Source: Colius striatus (taxonomy: Eukaryota > Chordata > Aves > Coliiformes > Coliidae). Taken from it: 64,000 bases of DNA. Below are positions 24,201-35,018 of the stretch, piece after piece (position 1 is the first letter of the stretch; every line of letters starts with the position of its first letter). Made by a program: the position numbers and the translations under genes. Location: assembly GCF_028858725.1 (NCBI RefSeq), contig NC_084759.1, positions 94,880,362 to 94,944,361 of the forward strand. Reading direction: 5' to 3'. A model generated the notes under the pieces. That model saw only the letters and a list, made by a program, of their open reading frames with translations. It searched no databases and had not been told where the DNA came from.

Positions 24201-26037
24201 GCTGAAGAGTTCCCTGGGGATTCTGTACAACGCTGTGTTGCGCAACACAATCACCCCAGACAGAATAAGGAGTTGGGCCCCAGTCAGATGGGAAGTCTGT
24301 GGTGCAGTGCAGAATTGAATCCAGGTCTCTCAGCTGCTGAATTACAGCTCCAGTCCACCACAGGAACCACATCACAACCCAGCCACTCACACCATCATTT
24401 GCTTATGTAGCAGCAGAGCATTTGACTGGCCTGCATGCATCAGGAAACACCTATACAGGCATTTGGGTACTCACAAACCCACTTGAATTGTCTTGGCTGA
24501 ACATCTCATGCAGCCTGCCAGTAACTACATCTACTCAACAACATGGGACTTGAGATATTATTTTGTCTACTGGGGATTTCTGAGCAACTCCATTTTATCC
24601 ATTTGTGAAAAGCTATAAAAGTCACCAGTCACAAGGCCTCAGAAAGCAGGGGCAACTAAGGTTATGTGACTGCACTTAAAAAGGAGTGATGGCTGAGTGT
24701 GTCCTCAGAAAAAAAGAAGACTACTGGGTCATATGAAAATATAGTAATATGGTAAAGTCCACCATCTGCAGAGAAGCACAGTGAAAGCACTATGATACAG
24801 AGTTGCTGCACTAAGAATCCACCACAAACCACTGTCATAAGATGCAGCAGTTCACAACCTTCAGTCAGAAGCACAGACCTGTGTACATTTATGGCCTCTA
24901 TGTGTAGAGGAGTAAAGAGACCACTCCATAAAAAGACCTATATAATCATTCAGTTTACACTAGTGTCACTGTATAGAAATTCCTACATGAACACCAACTC
25001 AAGAAACATCAAAAACATAAAGCCATATAAGACCTTCACACCTGAGGAAGCAGAAATGACAATAATAGCAATTACTCTGGCAGCTCCCCACATGCTCCAA
25101 ACTCTGGAAAATAAGAAGAGACCAGATGGGACGTACCAGTCATGACATTTGGAATAAAACCAAATAGAATCAAGACCAAAAACATCAGTAGCACATTAGA
25201 ATGCTCCACTGTGTCTCCCAAGGCATCATTTCAACCATATCCCAGGGTCTCTGCAAACTGCAGCCCCTCGCTTGCTACCTCCACGTTACTCTAGGAGATT
25301 CTGCTGGGCTGCCAGCCTCCTCTGCCTCCATCCTCACCCCAGCTCTGCTGTGGCCCTTGGTCACCTTTCCTTGTCCCTGCATGCCCAGAACTGCCAGCAA
25401 CCCATGCTGGCATGCACTCCATGAAAACAAAATTTTCAACAAACAATAACTTCACATCCCTCTTTGTCACTTATTTGCTTATTTCTTATAAAAACGCCCA
25501 ACAAAATTTGTCAGACACTTCCAAGCTGCTGTGCATTATACCCGGTGGTAACACACCAGAACACAGCCAAAATTAGGCTTGACGCAGTTTATAGCCAGCG
25601 AGTGTGTTCCATGCCCGCGGATTCTAGAAAACGAGTGTGTCTCCGACAGCTTTTACCTCACACACTCCCTGGTCCGGAGGTTATTGCAAGGAGGGAGCTT
25701 CTGCTCCCGCTTGGCCCAGCCGCCGGCGCGGGCAGGAAGCCGGGAGAGCAAGAAACCCCGGGGGGCAAAAGAAAGGGCGAAGGCAGGTTAGGCAGATCAG
25801 CAGCGGGCTGGCAGGGGGGCAGGAGAAGCAGGAAGGCCGAAAGCTGTGGGTTCTGGGGCGGCCGGGCAGGGCGGCAGGCCGGCGGGCAGGCAGCGATGCA
25901 GGCAGGGCAGGAAGCAGCTCCCTGCCGATGTCGTGCCGCCGCCCGCGCCTGCTCGCCTGCCCCCTCAGCACGGGGCGGCGGGCGCTGGGCCAAGCAAGGC
26001 TATGGAGGAAGGCCCAGGGGGAAATCCTGTCTCCTAC
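21298..26037 (-). other. SMIM11: Probable SMIM11 first intron
   Basis: This is the interval between the inferred donor (GAG then GTAGGA at 26038/26037) and the acceptor at 21298. No other gene or clear transposon was recognised. The section 25600-26037 is already GC-rich and belongs to the CpG island. Short open frames such as 23148..23471 minus and 24792..25145 plus show no motif. Confidence 0.45.
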
Positions 26038-26038
26038 C

Positions 26039-26053
26039 TCACAGGGCGGCCAT
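26039..26053 (-). other. Short upstream open reading frame (MAAL, stop) in the inferred SMIM11 leader
   Basis: ATG at 26053..26051 sits in a strong initiation context (GAGCCATGG) and reads four codons before TGA at 26041..26039. The stop ends one base before the inferred exon edge, so the whole frame lies in exon 1. If the leader is spliced as proposed, such a minimal frame would be expected to limit or tune SMIM11 translation. Confidence 0.4.
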
Positions 26054-26078
26054 GGCTCTGGGCGAGAAGGCGCGACAA

Positions 26079-26095
26079 ACTACATCTCCCAGCAG
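26079..26095 (+). promoter_or_regulatory. ZNF143/SBS-like promoter box
   Basis: ACTACATCTCCCAGCAG matches the well-known vertebrate promoter motif of the form ACTACA-nn-TCCCAG bound by ZNF143 (Staf). It lies in the CpG island next to the inferred SMIM11 first exon, where this motif is commonly found near transcription starts. Confidence 0.6.
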
Positions 26096-26680
26096 CGGCA
26101 GCGGCGAGGCCCGGCGGGGCAGTCCCGCCTTCCCCCGGCAGAGCCGCCTGTCCCGCAAAGGCGCAGCCGCATGGGGCCGCAGCAGAAAGTAGCCCCTCGT
26201 TTCTTCCAAAAAAAAAAAAAAACCCAGGATAATTATGAGGTAATGCAATTCCCACTTGTCCCAGGGGTTTAGGTACGAGGGTAGAACAGCCCAGGTCTCG
26301 ATCCTCAGCCTCGCTGCGCAGCCTCTCAGCCGTGTCGCGGTCCCCGGGAGCAGGGCCGGAGCAGAGGCCGGAGCTGCTGTCTGGTTTTAGCGGGGAGCGG
26401 GGCGTGAGCGGGCCCAGCAGCTGCTGGTGATGTTGGTGCACCTGGATACGTTTTCCGGGGGTGCTGCTCCGACTGGACCTTGCCAAAAGAGGCTCTCCGT
26501 GACCGCGGCATGGCCGTAAGGCCAGTTGGCCCCGGAGTCCCTCCTCCCGCTCGGTGCAGCACCACATTTGCGCTTTTCCCCCAAAATAAAAGTCCCACAG
26601 CCGCGGCCGGAGCCGAGCAGCCGGCAGTCACCCACATTCCACCCGAGGCAGGTGAGGGGGAACGGGGCATGCTGGGTGGG

Positions 26681-27814
26681 GAGAGCCTCAGCATAGAGCC
26701 ATGCTGGGAGCTGACAAGCCTTTGCCAGCACTGACAGACTGAGTGACTTCTTACCCTGCCTGCAAAAGGCACATCTGGGAGCACGACAGCACCTGCTGTA
26801 CCAAATCTCAAAACCAGTCTACAAAGCAAGCCAAAGCTTCCTACAAAGAAAGCCCTTTGTAGTTTCTTTTTTAAGGTGAGCAAAACAAAATTGTCAGAAA
26901 TGCAGCAGCAGACATGGCTGAAGTGTTTCAGCCAAAACTTTCTAAAAACAAGCCCACACAATAGACAGCCAGCATGGGAACTTTTAGCTTGAGTGAGTTA
27001 AGCCTGGCAACATGAATCGGTGCTAAACCCAGAGTCTTATAAAATGAAGCACGTTTTAATACTAGAAGTGTCACCAGTTATGCTTCTAATTATTTGCTGA
27101 GAGCCAGCATTGTGATGCTTCAGCAGTGCGGGAGAAGACAGACCATCCGTCAGCCATTGGAAACCAGTACCCAACTTGTGAATGCCTTAGGAAATACAGC
27201 AATGGGATAACCTTGATAGCTGCATATAGAAACCCCTTATCAGAAAGTCAGAAAGCAGAATCTTAGTGGTCTACACTGAGCCCTGGCTGATGGCATGTGT
27301 CTAGCACCACCATCACCCAGCTTGTATCCCAGGTGGACAGATTGCTCCAGAGAACCAAAGAGCAACAGAAGAGACAGCTTGGCCAGCTGTAGACTTGAGA
27401 ACAGATCATAAACCACCAGAAGCTGCCCTGGACAGCCAGGGCATGTTCCTAGATGAGGCTGCTAGTTCAGCAGCTCCACTGGTATAAAAACAGGCCTTAT
27501 CAGGTGGCCATGAGTCAATCTTTGCTGCCAATGAATAATGAAATAAAAACGAGAGCCAGATCATTAAAAAAGTAATTTGGAATCAATGTGTGTAGGTATA
27601 GGTTAGCTCCTATGATTCATATAGTAACACATTGTTCAGTCAAGAGATGGAGATTTTGATATTTTACTGCATATTTTCAGATTATTTTTAAGATGGGGTT
27701 AAGTCATACAGTTTGGATCCAAATTGGCACTTTTAACCACTAATTCACAGTTATTCTGAGGTGGTAACATCCAATCTGCTTCTGGATGTTGAAAAAGCTA
27801 AAAAAAAAAAATCA
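26681..27814. other. Intergenic between the CpG island and the KCNE2 3' end
   Basis: No gene is recognised. A TATAAAAA string near 27483 in plus orientation has no associated gene. The KCNE2 transcript may end near 27815, just past its AATAAA. Confidence 0.45.
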
Positions 27815-27833
27815 AATTACTCATTCTAGTGGT

Positions 27834-27839
27834 TTTATT
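27834..27839 (-). promoter_or_regulatory. KCNE2: Probable KCNE2 poly(A) signal
   Basis: TTTATT on the plus strand is AATAAA on the minus strand, about 230 bases after the KCNE2 stop codon. It gives a short 3' untranslated region. An alternative more distal site cannot be excluded. Confidence 0.5.
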
Positions 27840-28070
27840 TTCCCAAAGAACAGAATATGAGGGCAAAGCACAATCATGCATTTTTCGTGTGTGTTCCCCG
27901 AGCTGCTGTGCCAAAGTCCTCGTGGGAAACAGTGATACTGATTTCTTTGGCACTCCGTTCCACATTGACCCATCTGTTAATCTGAGGAACAGTTTCACAG
28001 CTATTTGTAATTCCAGTGGGTTCCCTGCACATGGCTTTATGATTTTCTTATTGCTGGTGTCTTCAAAAAG

Positions 28071-28448
28071 TCAAGGCGATCCAAGGCTTCCTTTCTCCCT
28101 TGCACCCAAGTTTTCGTGGATCACACACTTGAGGTCTTCTGGATTCAGAACCTGGCTTTTATACTTCTCACCCCAATCCTCAACGATGTACTGGTGATAG
28201 GGGTCATTAGAGTGCTCTCGCCTCTTTGATTTCACAGTACTCACCAAGATTGCCACAATAATGAAGGAGAACATCCCAATCATCACCATCAAATAAAGGA
28301 TAACGTAATCAAAGTTTTCAGCTTCGACCTTGGCTTGCAATTTATCTGCTGCTTCCGTCATGTTTTTCCTCCAGCCGTTCATGTAAGTGAGAAAGGTTTC
28401 CTTGAAAATGTCTTCCACTGCCCGAGTGAAGTTTTGCATTTCAGCCAT
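28071..28448 (-). CDS. KCNE2: KCNE2 (MiRP1), voltage-gated potassium channel beta subunit
   Basis: This is a 125-residue single-pass membrane protein that assembles with alpha subunits such as KCNQ1 and KCNH2 and changes their gating. It is known from heart and from gastric acid secretion. The N-terminal outer part has two glycosylation sequons, N6-F-T and N29-M-T. The membrane helix spans about residues 48-70 ('[20 protein letters not shown]'). The juxtamembrane signature '[20 protein letters not shown]' (about 70-89) is essentially identical to human KCNE2, and 'EKYKSQ' and 'IHENLGA' near the end are shared. Human KCNE2 has 123 residues, so the length fits. The whole coding sequence is in one exon, as in mammals. 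A 3' splice acceptor (TTGTCTTTTGTAG, ending at 28464) lies 15 bases before the ATG, so at least one non-coding exon lies upstream at higher coordinates. The gene is intact. Confidence 0.97.
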   Translation of the reverse strand: MAEMQNFTRAVEDIFKETFLTYMNGWRKNMTEAADKLQAKVEAENFDYVILYLMVMIGMFSFIIVAILVSTVKSKRREHSNDPYHQYIVEDWGEKYKSQVLNPEDLKCVIHENLGAREKGSLGSP

Positions 28449-28463
28449 CTTTGCAAGATATGA
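28449..28463 (-). other. KCNE2: KCNE2 5' untranslated end of the coding exon
   Basis: Fifteen bases separate the acceptor TTTTGTAG (AG at 28465..28464) from the ATG, whose context is AAAGATGG. The upstream non-coding exon and promoter could not be located by eye. Confidence 0.65.
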
Positions 28464-31400
28464 CTACAAAAGACAATGTGATACTTATTTTAATCAAGGA
28501 CCTCTGTTAAACCAGTTACATTGGTTTATTTTGTTTATGTTATGACAATTAGGTAATATAATAACACCTGCCATCTGCCACTTGAAAGTGCAGCACCAGT
28601 TTTAGATCAGCTGAGATTCCCCATCTCCGAGTGGTTCGATATGTTCAGAGACCTGAGGAGGTCTCACTTCTCTCCTCGTTCAAGTCACATTCAGGCTGTG
28701 GGAGGCCAAATATGCCTTGATGAAGACCAGTGAGCGTGGACCCCTGTGATCCAACTTACAGGGGTCAAGATATACTGCTTTCCTTACTGAGGCAAACCCA
28801 AGCAAAAAAGCATTATGCCTGGGAGAAGACAAAGTGCATATGGGGTCCTGTAAGAGCTGGCACAGTGCCACTCCAGGATCTCTCAGGGAGGGATGTGACC
28901 TTCCCCCTTTCCTGTTTGATGTAAAGGCTGGCGTACCCATGCAAACACAAATGAGTCTGTAGGAACGTTATAGCCAGACAGCTGCAAGGCCATGTCTGTG
29001 CTGCACCTCTCCCACCCATCCCAAAGCTTGCCACAGTCAGACCCAGCTGCTGCTCAGAAACCCATGAATCAGGTCTCCATCCTACAGGGGACATCTCCCT
29101 CCAGCACATACCTGCTGCAGAGCTCACTCTTGCCCAGGGGCAAGGCTCTCCCAGTTTCACAAGCACATAGTGTGGATGCCCCTGCATTAGGACCTGTCAG
29201 GAGTTGTTGTTTTCAGTGGTCTTTCTCTAAGTCTAGATTTCAGAGTTGCTAACTTTGCTAGCAGAGGAGTAGAGGGTGGGAGAGAGACCCTGATGAGGCT
29301 TCCAGACTGTTAACTCTTGAACAGAGCAATGCAGGAGGGAGGAAGAGAGGAGGGAGATACCTGCTCAGCAAATGATTATTTATCAGTCCAAATAGTCCCC
29401 CGATCAGTCACTCTGTGCTGGTTCTGGGCTAGGTCTGAGGCAGAAACCATCACTTACCAACTCCAGTGAAGGAGCTCTCAAGAAGCTCTGAGGAAAGCCA
29501 CTTTCCCTTTCTACCTTTCCTACATAAAAAGGAGAGTGTGATTGGATTGCAGCCTACTAGCCAGAAAAAAGCAAAGGGCACAATGGGGCATTTAAGCGTG
29601 ATGCTCCTGTCTACCCTCTACTGTTCAGTGCTTCAGGCCAGCCAAGCCCTACGTGTGGCAAAGCTTCCAAAAAAAGTCACTTGATCTGAGTACAGTCTTC
29701 AAGCAGTAGTGAGCTTACTGCAGCCTATGGTAAGAGGCGGTGAATTTTCATCACTAATAAGAAATTGTGTCTTTCAAGTTGGAATTCGGCAATCTGCCTT
29801 CCTCTCCTTGGTGGACTAGCCTAGCAATATCTGTGTGCAGAGAACAGGCATGAACACACAGAAAGACACAGGTACACGTGCAGGTAGATCTCTCTGCAAT
29901 TACACACTGTCACACACTCAAACACAGGGGCTAAAGGTAATCTAATGAAAGTAAGCATGCTATAAGGAAATCCAAATACAAACCACCTTGACAGATTTTT
30001 TGTGTGTAAAATATGCTTTTTCTTTGATTCAGAACAAAAATTCCTATGCTTTTTCAATAGTAAATAAAAAATTACCAACAGAAACTTACCTTTCCTGTGC
30101 CCTTCTTCTAATGAGAGTCACAGTAACGCTTGGGATTTTAAAAGTCCACTGGATACTCTTGAAAGGAGCAGAGGTATCTTAAACTTTAAGTAGCCTCCAG
30201 CCTGCAGAAGGCTATAAGCAATTTTCTGTTAAATGAGTGCCTTGTACTGCATGCATTATGTTTATATTAAAGTTTAAATCTAATCTCACCCGGAAAGTCA
30301 AATATTGGCTGACATCCTATCAGATGCTGAGCACTGCTCTATGCTTAATAGTGAAATTTCATGTATTGTAAAAGAGCGCTGCTGTGCTTTCCTGTGCATA
30401 AACAATGATGCAGCTCAATCTTTGTCAACCCAGGCAGGAGAAGAGTAAAGATGAGCTCTGCTGTTTAATGATAATAACAACAGCCACGAATTCCTGTGGC
30501 TGATACAGGCACGAGAGGCTGAACAGGAGATGTGAAAGGCCTGCCAGCTTATCAGGCTGCTTAGCACCCATGATTTGTGTTTCCTTTTCTTCCACCAGGA
30601 TCATGCTTGTTAGTGACCAACCCCTCTATGAAGCCCATGCTGTGAGAAGCAGGTCTTCATACACAGCCAGGACCAGCTTCTCTGAGGTCTGTTCTGTTTG
30701 TATCTCACTGATGATCCGGAGCAGCAAAAGCCAAAACTGGCTTTAGAAAAAAGCAGAATTAATTAGTGTTGATTTTATTTCTAGTGAATAGCACATGCTG
30801 ACACCTAACTGAAAGGCTCTGAGTCACACCTTAGAAAATAAGTGTGCTCAATGAAATGAGATGACTTTGGTTTCAGTCAGCAGGGGTTCCTGGATATGAT
30901 TGGGACATCCACAGATGAGAGATTAGAGTGGAATTGTGGTGCAAAGTGCTCCACAAACACGTGAGCTGGGGCAGACCTTCTATAAAATATATTTTCATTT
31001 CACAGGTGGTCCTGCCTAAGCAATTTGCAGAGAAAGTGATTTCTCAGGTAGCTCTGCTTTGAGAAGATAAAGCAAAGACAAACAACCACATAATCAACAG
31101 CTCACATCAGAAGAAGGGAGATATGCTCTTGGTATGGAAAAGTGTTAATCCCTGAGGAAGCCCTGCTAGTGCTGTGCTGCTGGTATTGTCATGGTTACTG
31201 CTATTATTTCTTTTGGATGATTTTCTGTGCATGAACACTCCAGCACAGGGGCGAGTTGCTGGCAGCATTTCCTCTCTGATCCCCCCGCTTCTCTCTGGCA
31301 GTTTTCCACCTGCTCTTGGTTTGTACCCCTCCAAGTCAAGGTAGCTGGCGAGCTGCTTCTGTTTGCTTTGATGAAGCCCAGGACCACGACAAGTCCAGTC

Positions 31401-32044
31401 TCCTGCATTGTGCATCTAGAGTCAAACCCTGGTTAGTCCTGGCTGGATAAAGCCACCTGGGGCCACCAGTGTGTTGTTAACAGAGCAGCTCCCAAATGCA
31501 GGGCTGTGAACATGGCTTATGGAAATAAGAAGAGGAGCCATAGCCTCAGAGGTTCCCAAGCAGAGTGACTTGGAAACTGCAGCCCTTGACTGTCAATAAC
31601 CAGGTGAAAGGACTTACCTTTCCTTCAGCCAGCCTTTTCTACCATCTGTTCCTGGCCAGTCCTGTCTGGCCAGTACTTGCAGGGATACATTCATGTGCTT
31701 GCACAGGCATAGTTACGTATATAAAATATACAAATGTTGTCAAGGAGACATGAAATTTAACTACCGACTCTGTTCTCAATGAAACCATAAGACTCCTTGA
31801 ATAATACCATTCTGCTACATGTGCCCCTGAAGGTGACATTTGCTTGGGGTTTGCTTAGTCTTTATAGCATGAGGTGACCAAGTACAGACAGCATGGAATT
31901 GGTTAAAAAGAAGGAGGGGCAGACAAATGTCTTGGACAGGAAAGGTGACTGCCTTAATATTAGTCTCTCAAATGGAGACTAATCTTAATCAATTGCTTCT
32001 GGTCTCAGGACAGAGGTTGGTTTGGTCTCAGGACAGAGGTTGAT
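28464..32044. other. Region upstream of KCNE2, probably its first intron in part
   Basis: No coding exon or transposon is recognised. A non-coding KCNE2 first exon should lie here or further right, but I cannot pick it from splice donors alone. Open frames are short and anonymous. Confidence 0.45.
32001..32042. repeat. Short direct duplication, 19-bp unit, period 23
   Basis: GGTCTCAGGACAGAGGTTG occurs at 32001..32019 and again, exact, at 32024..32042. It borders the start of a CR1 fragment and may be a small replication-slippage duplication. Confidence 0.85.
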
Positions 32045-32470
32045 TGAACCTCCTGTGTCTACCTCAAGAATGGCTAGGTTATGGCAATCAGGAAAAGACC
32101 CTGGTGACTGGAAAAAGGCAAATGTCACACTCATCCTTGAGAAGAGTAATGAAGGCCCAGGGAGCTGAAGGATGATGAGCCATACCTCAAAGCATGCAAC
32201 AATTAAGGGGTAGATCCCTCTGGAAGCCATTGTCAGGCATGTGAAGGACAAAAAATGATTTGAAACAGCCAGCACAGATTTACCAAGGGCAAATCATGCC
32301 TGATGAAGTGGATTGCTTTCTAATGTGAGATGAAAGGGCTGTTTCAGTTTATGAAAGCAGAGTGGTAGTGGTGGTTTATCTTCACTTTAGCAAGGTTTCA
32401 GCATGGTATGTCATAGTATCCTTGTAGCCAGATTGGAGAGATATGGCTCATATGTGCTAGACCACTGTCA
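32045..32470 (+). mobile_element. CR1 LINE fragment, strongly decayed
   Basis: The plus strand follows the CR1 ORF2 region: 'GACTGGAAAAAGGCAAATGT' near 32107, then sequence equal to the 'RPVSLTSV' to 'QHGF..G.SCLT' span with frame breaks, then 'CTTCACTTTAGCAAGG' near 32380, the 'DFSKAF' block. Many indels and stops show an old copy. It is truncated at both ends. Confidence 0.7.
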
Positions 32471-33330
32471 TGGGCAAGGTAGAGTAAATGACAACCCATA
32501 GCAAATCTGGGTGCTGGGCTTTATGTAAGAACCAAGGACATCTGTGCCTTCACACTCATCTGCCAGCTCCATCGCAGCAACTGACCATTGACTGACAAGG
32601 CAGTGCTGTGGCAACATCTGCTTCTGCCTCCCAGGTGGTGTGGAGCAGGTGGGTCCACCCAATGACAGGGTATTTTCATCAGCAGGAGGTGTACCACAAG
32701 TGAACATGCATGGTATTTAACAATTAGGAGAAATGGCATTACAATTGGATAGATTTTCACATGTAGCAGCCATGTGATCTTGAAGACACCATCTGAGGAA
32801 AACATTCTCTTTTTCAGACATACAGGAGGTTCAGAACTGAACGATGCTCAATTGTTCATAACCTTCATGAGTTGATAACCCTTCTGAGGCTGTGTAGCAC
32901 TCTCTTATTTTGTTGGCTATTTTACAAATCCTTAGTTAGCCTTACTGGTGAGACAGTGAAGAAGGTAGCAGACATACTGAAGATCCTGTGGTTACACCCA
33001 GGTAGAACTCATAGAAGAGTTTACATGAGTTCATTGGCAGTTCACACCCCACACATTTTGATATATATATTGTAAATGCGTAAAGGGATACTCATAAGTA
33101 AACACAACAATGCATACACATAACATGCATAGATCACTATCTATAGGATTGGAATAGGGTACTCAGTTTTCTGTGTTTCCTGTAGAAGACAAGACTAACA
33201 GAAGAATGTAATTACTGTTGATCTTTGTTCCCCAGATGTTTTCCTTCTTAGAAGCTTCCAGTATACTGGATCATTGTTTTCCAATCCTCTGTGATATTTC
33301 CCCATATTATTTCTCCATATTCTCTACAAT
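32471..33330. other. Gene-free stretch between two CR1 fragments
   Basis: No gene is seen. It may contain further decayed transposon sequence, since both flanks are CR1, but no landmark is clear. The open frames near 32468..32805 minus have no motif. Confidence 0.4.
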
Positions 33331-33785
33331 AATAAACTTGGATCCACCTGAGGGTACTGATGGACCTGGCAGAAGTGCTCCCCAAGCCACTTTCTATCAT
33401 TAACCAGCAGTTCTGACTAACCAAGGAGGTCTCAGTGGACCTCCTAGTGGTTGGCAAATGTGACACTCATCTACAAGAGGGGCCAGAAGGAGGATCCAGG
33501 GAACTGCAGGCCTGTCAGCCTGACCTCTGTGCTGAAGAAAGTTATGGATTATATAATCTTGAGTACCATCATGAGGCACATACAAGACAACCAAGGGTTC
33601 AGGCCAGTCAATATGGCTTTATGAAATGCAAGTTCTGCCTGACTAACCTGATCTCCTTCTATGACAAGGTGACCTGCTTAGTGGATGAGGGAAAGGTTGT
33701 GGATATGGTCTTCCTGGACTTTAGTAAAGCCTTCAACGCCGTCTCCCACAGTGCTTTCACTAGTGCTGGCAAAACTGAAGGTGTT
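33331..33785 (+). mobile_element. CR1 LINE fragment (reverse transcriptase region)
   Basis: Plus-strand landmarks in order are an 'AEVLPKPLSII'-like start near 33370, 'GARRRIQGTAGLS' in a shifted frame near 33480 (the 'KEDPGNYRPVSL' block), then an open stretch with 'SQYGFMKCKFCLTNLISFYD' and 'VVDMVFLDFSKAFNAVSHS' near 33610-33760. This is the palm region of CR1 ORF2. Frame breaks and truncation make it a fossil. It is better preserved than the copy at 32045..32470 and may be a separate insertion or part of the same one. Confidence 0.88.
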
Positions 33786-34400
33786 CATTTGGGTTTTCCA
33801 AGAGGAATGCAATAAATACATCTAGAAAGAAAGAATGAACACGTCTACAATAATGCTTTGGATCAAGTGTCCCATACATCCTGTGAAGGTGCTAAACCTC
33901 AGCCAACCAGGTAACATCAGTAGATTGTTGCTTGTGAGGCTTTAACTTCTGGAGAAGTTGAAGGTGGTCTTCTATGCTGGCTGATTTGTCAGTTACATTG
34001 AAGCAACTCATGCGTTCAGAATTGAGTGTTCATGGTGTGAAAGGACAAAATAGTCTACCTTCAGTCAATTTTGTGATGTTCGTAGGTGTACAGCTGTCAC
34101 CTACTTAAAACCAACCAAAGCAATGAGAAATAGCAATGTCAAAATGACTTAACGTAGTATAATCTCGTAATACAGCTGCTGGCATTGGCACACCAATGAA
34201 ACACATTGTTAAAAGATCCAAACCTCCTTCAGTGTAAAATGCAGATGAGTTAGTTACAGTGGAGGCTGAGTAAAATATTGCCATACTGATCTTGCAGAAA
34301 TATGTGCAGTGAATGTGCTTGTAGCACAGACTACAAAGCACAACAAGCCAACCTTTGATAGAAAGAGGAAAACAGGAGTATCGTCTTGTTTCAGTAATAC
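33786..34400. other. Stretch between CR1 and the ERV-L relic, possible decayed retroviral 3' end
   Basis: No LTR could be recognised, although a 3' LTR of the minus-strand retrovirus would be expected here. An open frame at 34105..34341 minus has no recognisable motif. Confidence 0.35.
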
Positions 34401-34431
34401 ATATGCTGGTGCTCCAGCTCTTCAGGTAATA

Positions 34432-34767
34432 TTAGTCTGGGTTTTGTAACCTCTTGTGAGGTGATGGCCCACACACATTGGAGAGCTGTGTCTTCGCTTT
34501 TTTAGATTGGACTTCAATTTGATGTTGGGTTTGTGATACTGGTAATACTGTTTCAATACTGTCCCCTCTAGATAAGACACCGGTGTTTGTCAAAGATACA
34601 TAAAATACAAGAACTCGAGAACCTGATATCAACAAAGGACGTAAAGTAAGTGGAGAAGTTGTGGTAGAGAACCATACAGCATTATCAGGGGTTACTGTAT
34701 GAATTTTCATGTCTAGACTAATAGGTCCCAGTCCCGCTATGCAATCTGTAAGTGTAAATGATTCCAC
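34432..34767 (-). pseudogene. dUTPase-like remnant of the ERV-L element
   Basis: This is an open segment of 111 codons. It has 'AGLGPISL' near its start (compare AGLD in dUTPase motif 1), a Thr/Pro-rich middle, 'ISGSRV' and 'LSRGDSIETVLPV' (compare the GDRIAQ motif). ERV-L elements are known to carry a dUTPase after integrase, so both content and place fit, but each motif is degenerate. The central domain seems shortened. Alternative: an unrelated chance frame. Confidence 0.4.
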
Positions 34768-34792
34768 TTCCCCTGAGGTTTATGTGCATGTT

Positions 34793-34815
34793 GTGCTTTC
34801 ATCAGTAAACCAGGC
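34793..34815 (-). pseudogene. ERV-L RNase H start, truncated
   Basis: The peptide AWFTDE at this spot corresponds to the first catalytic aspartate block of retroviral RNase H (normally TDGS). It is followed within a few codons by a stop and then by the dUTPase-like segment, so the rest of RNase H and the integrase appear to be deleted. Confidence 0.5.
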
Positions 34816-35018
34816 ACTTTTTTGTTCTCTTCTATTGACTTGTCTTAAGGGGATGCCTCCTCCACAGGAGATGTAAGGATGTCTCCTTGAGGGGAGTTTT
34901 CCCTAGTATGGGCATAAAAGTTCTCCAATACCCTAAACATCCCAAAAAGATCTTTCACTGTAGTTTGCACAGGAAATTTCTGGACTGTTTGCTGTGTGCT
35001 ATTTGGTATTTATCTAAC

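Larger units (their letters stand above)
26038..26240 (-). other. SMIM11: Inferred non-coding first exon of SMIM11
   Basis: The minus strand ends in CCTGTGAG followed by GTAGGAGACAGG, a good 5' splice donor, with the last exon base at 26038. The upstream limit is unknown; 26240 is only a guess at the edge of the GC-rich core. The exon holds a five-codon upstream frame and the ZNF143-like box. No transcript evidence was available. Confidence 0.4.
25600..26680. promoter_or_regulatory. CpG island, probable SMIM11 promoter
   Basis: GC content and CpG density rise sharply compared with flanking DNA, with many GGGCGG/CCGCCC-like boxes (for example near 25858, 25875 and 25975) and G-rich tracts between 25807 and 25915. 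The overlapping long open frames on both strands here are caused by high GC content and the lack of stop codons, not by a gene. By position, about 5 kb upstream of the SMIM11 start-codon exon and 1.5 kb past the KCNE2 3' end, it is best read as the SMIM11 promoter. A divergent plus-strand transcript is possible. Confidence 0.75.

Noticed and set aside
25464-26567. Several frames of 170-240 codons on both strands around 25.5-26.6 kb
   Set aside because: They overlap each other in a CpG island where stop codons are rare; Ala/Gly/Arg/Pro-rich products are typical of GC bias.
27482-27490. TATAAAAAC on the plus strand
   Set aside because: No plus-strand gene follows it; such strings are common in AT-rich DNA.
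34105-34341. 78-codon minus-strand frame left of the ERV, considered as integrase or envelope
   Set aside because: No zinc-binding, DDE or envelope motif could be seen.
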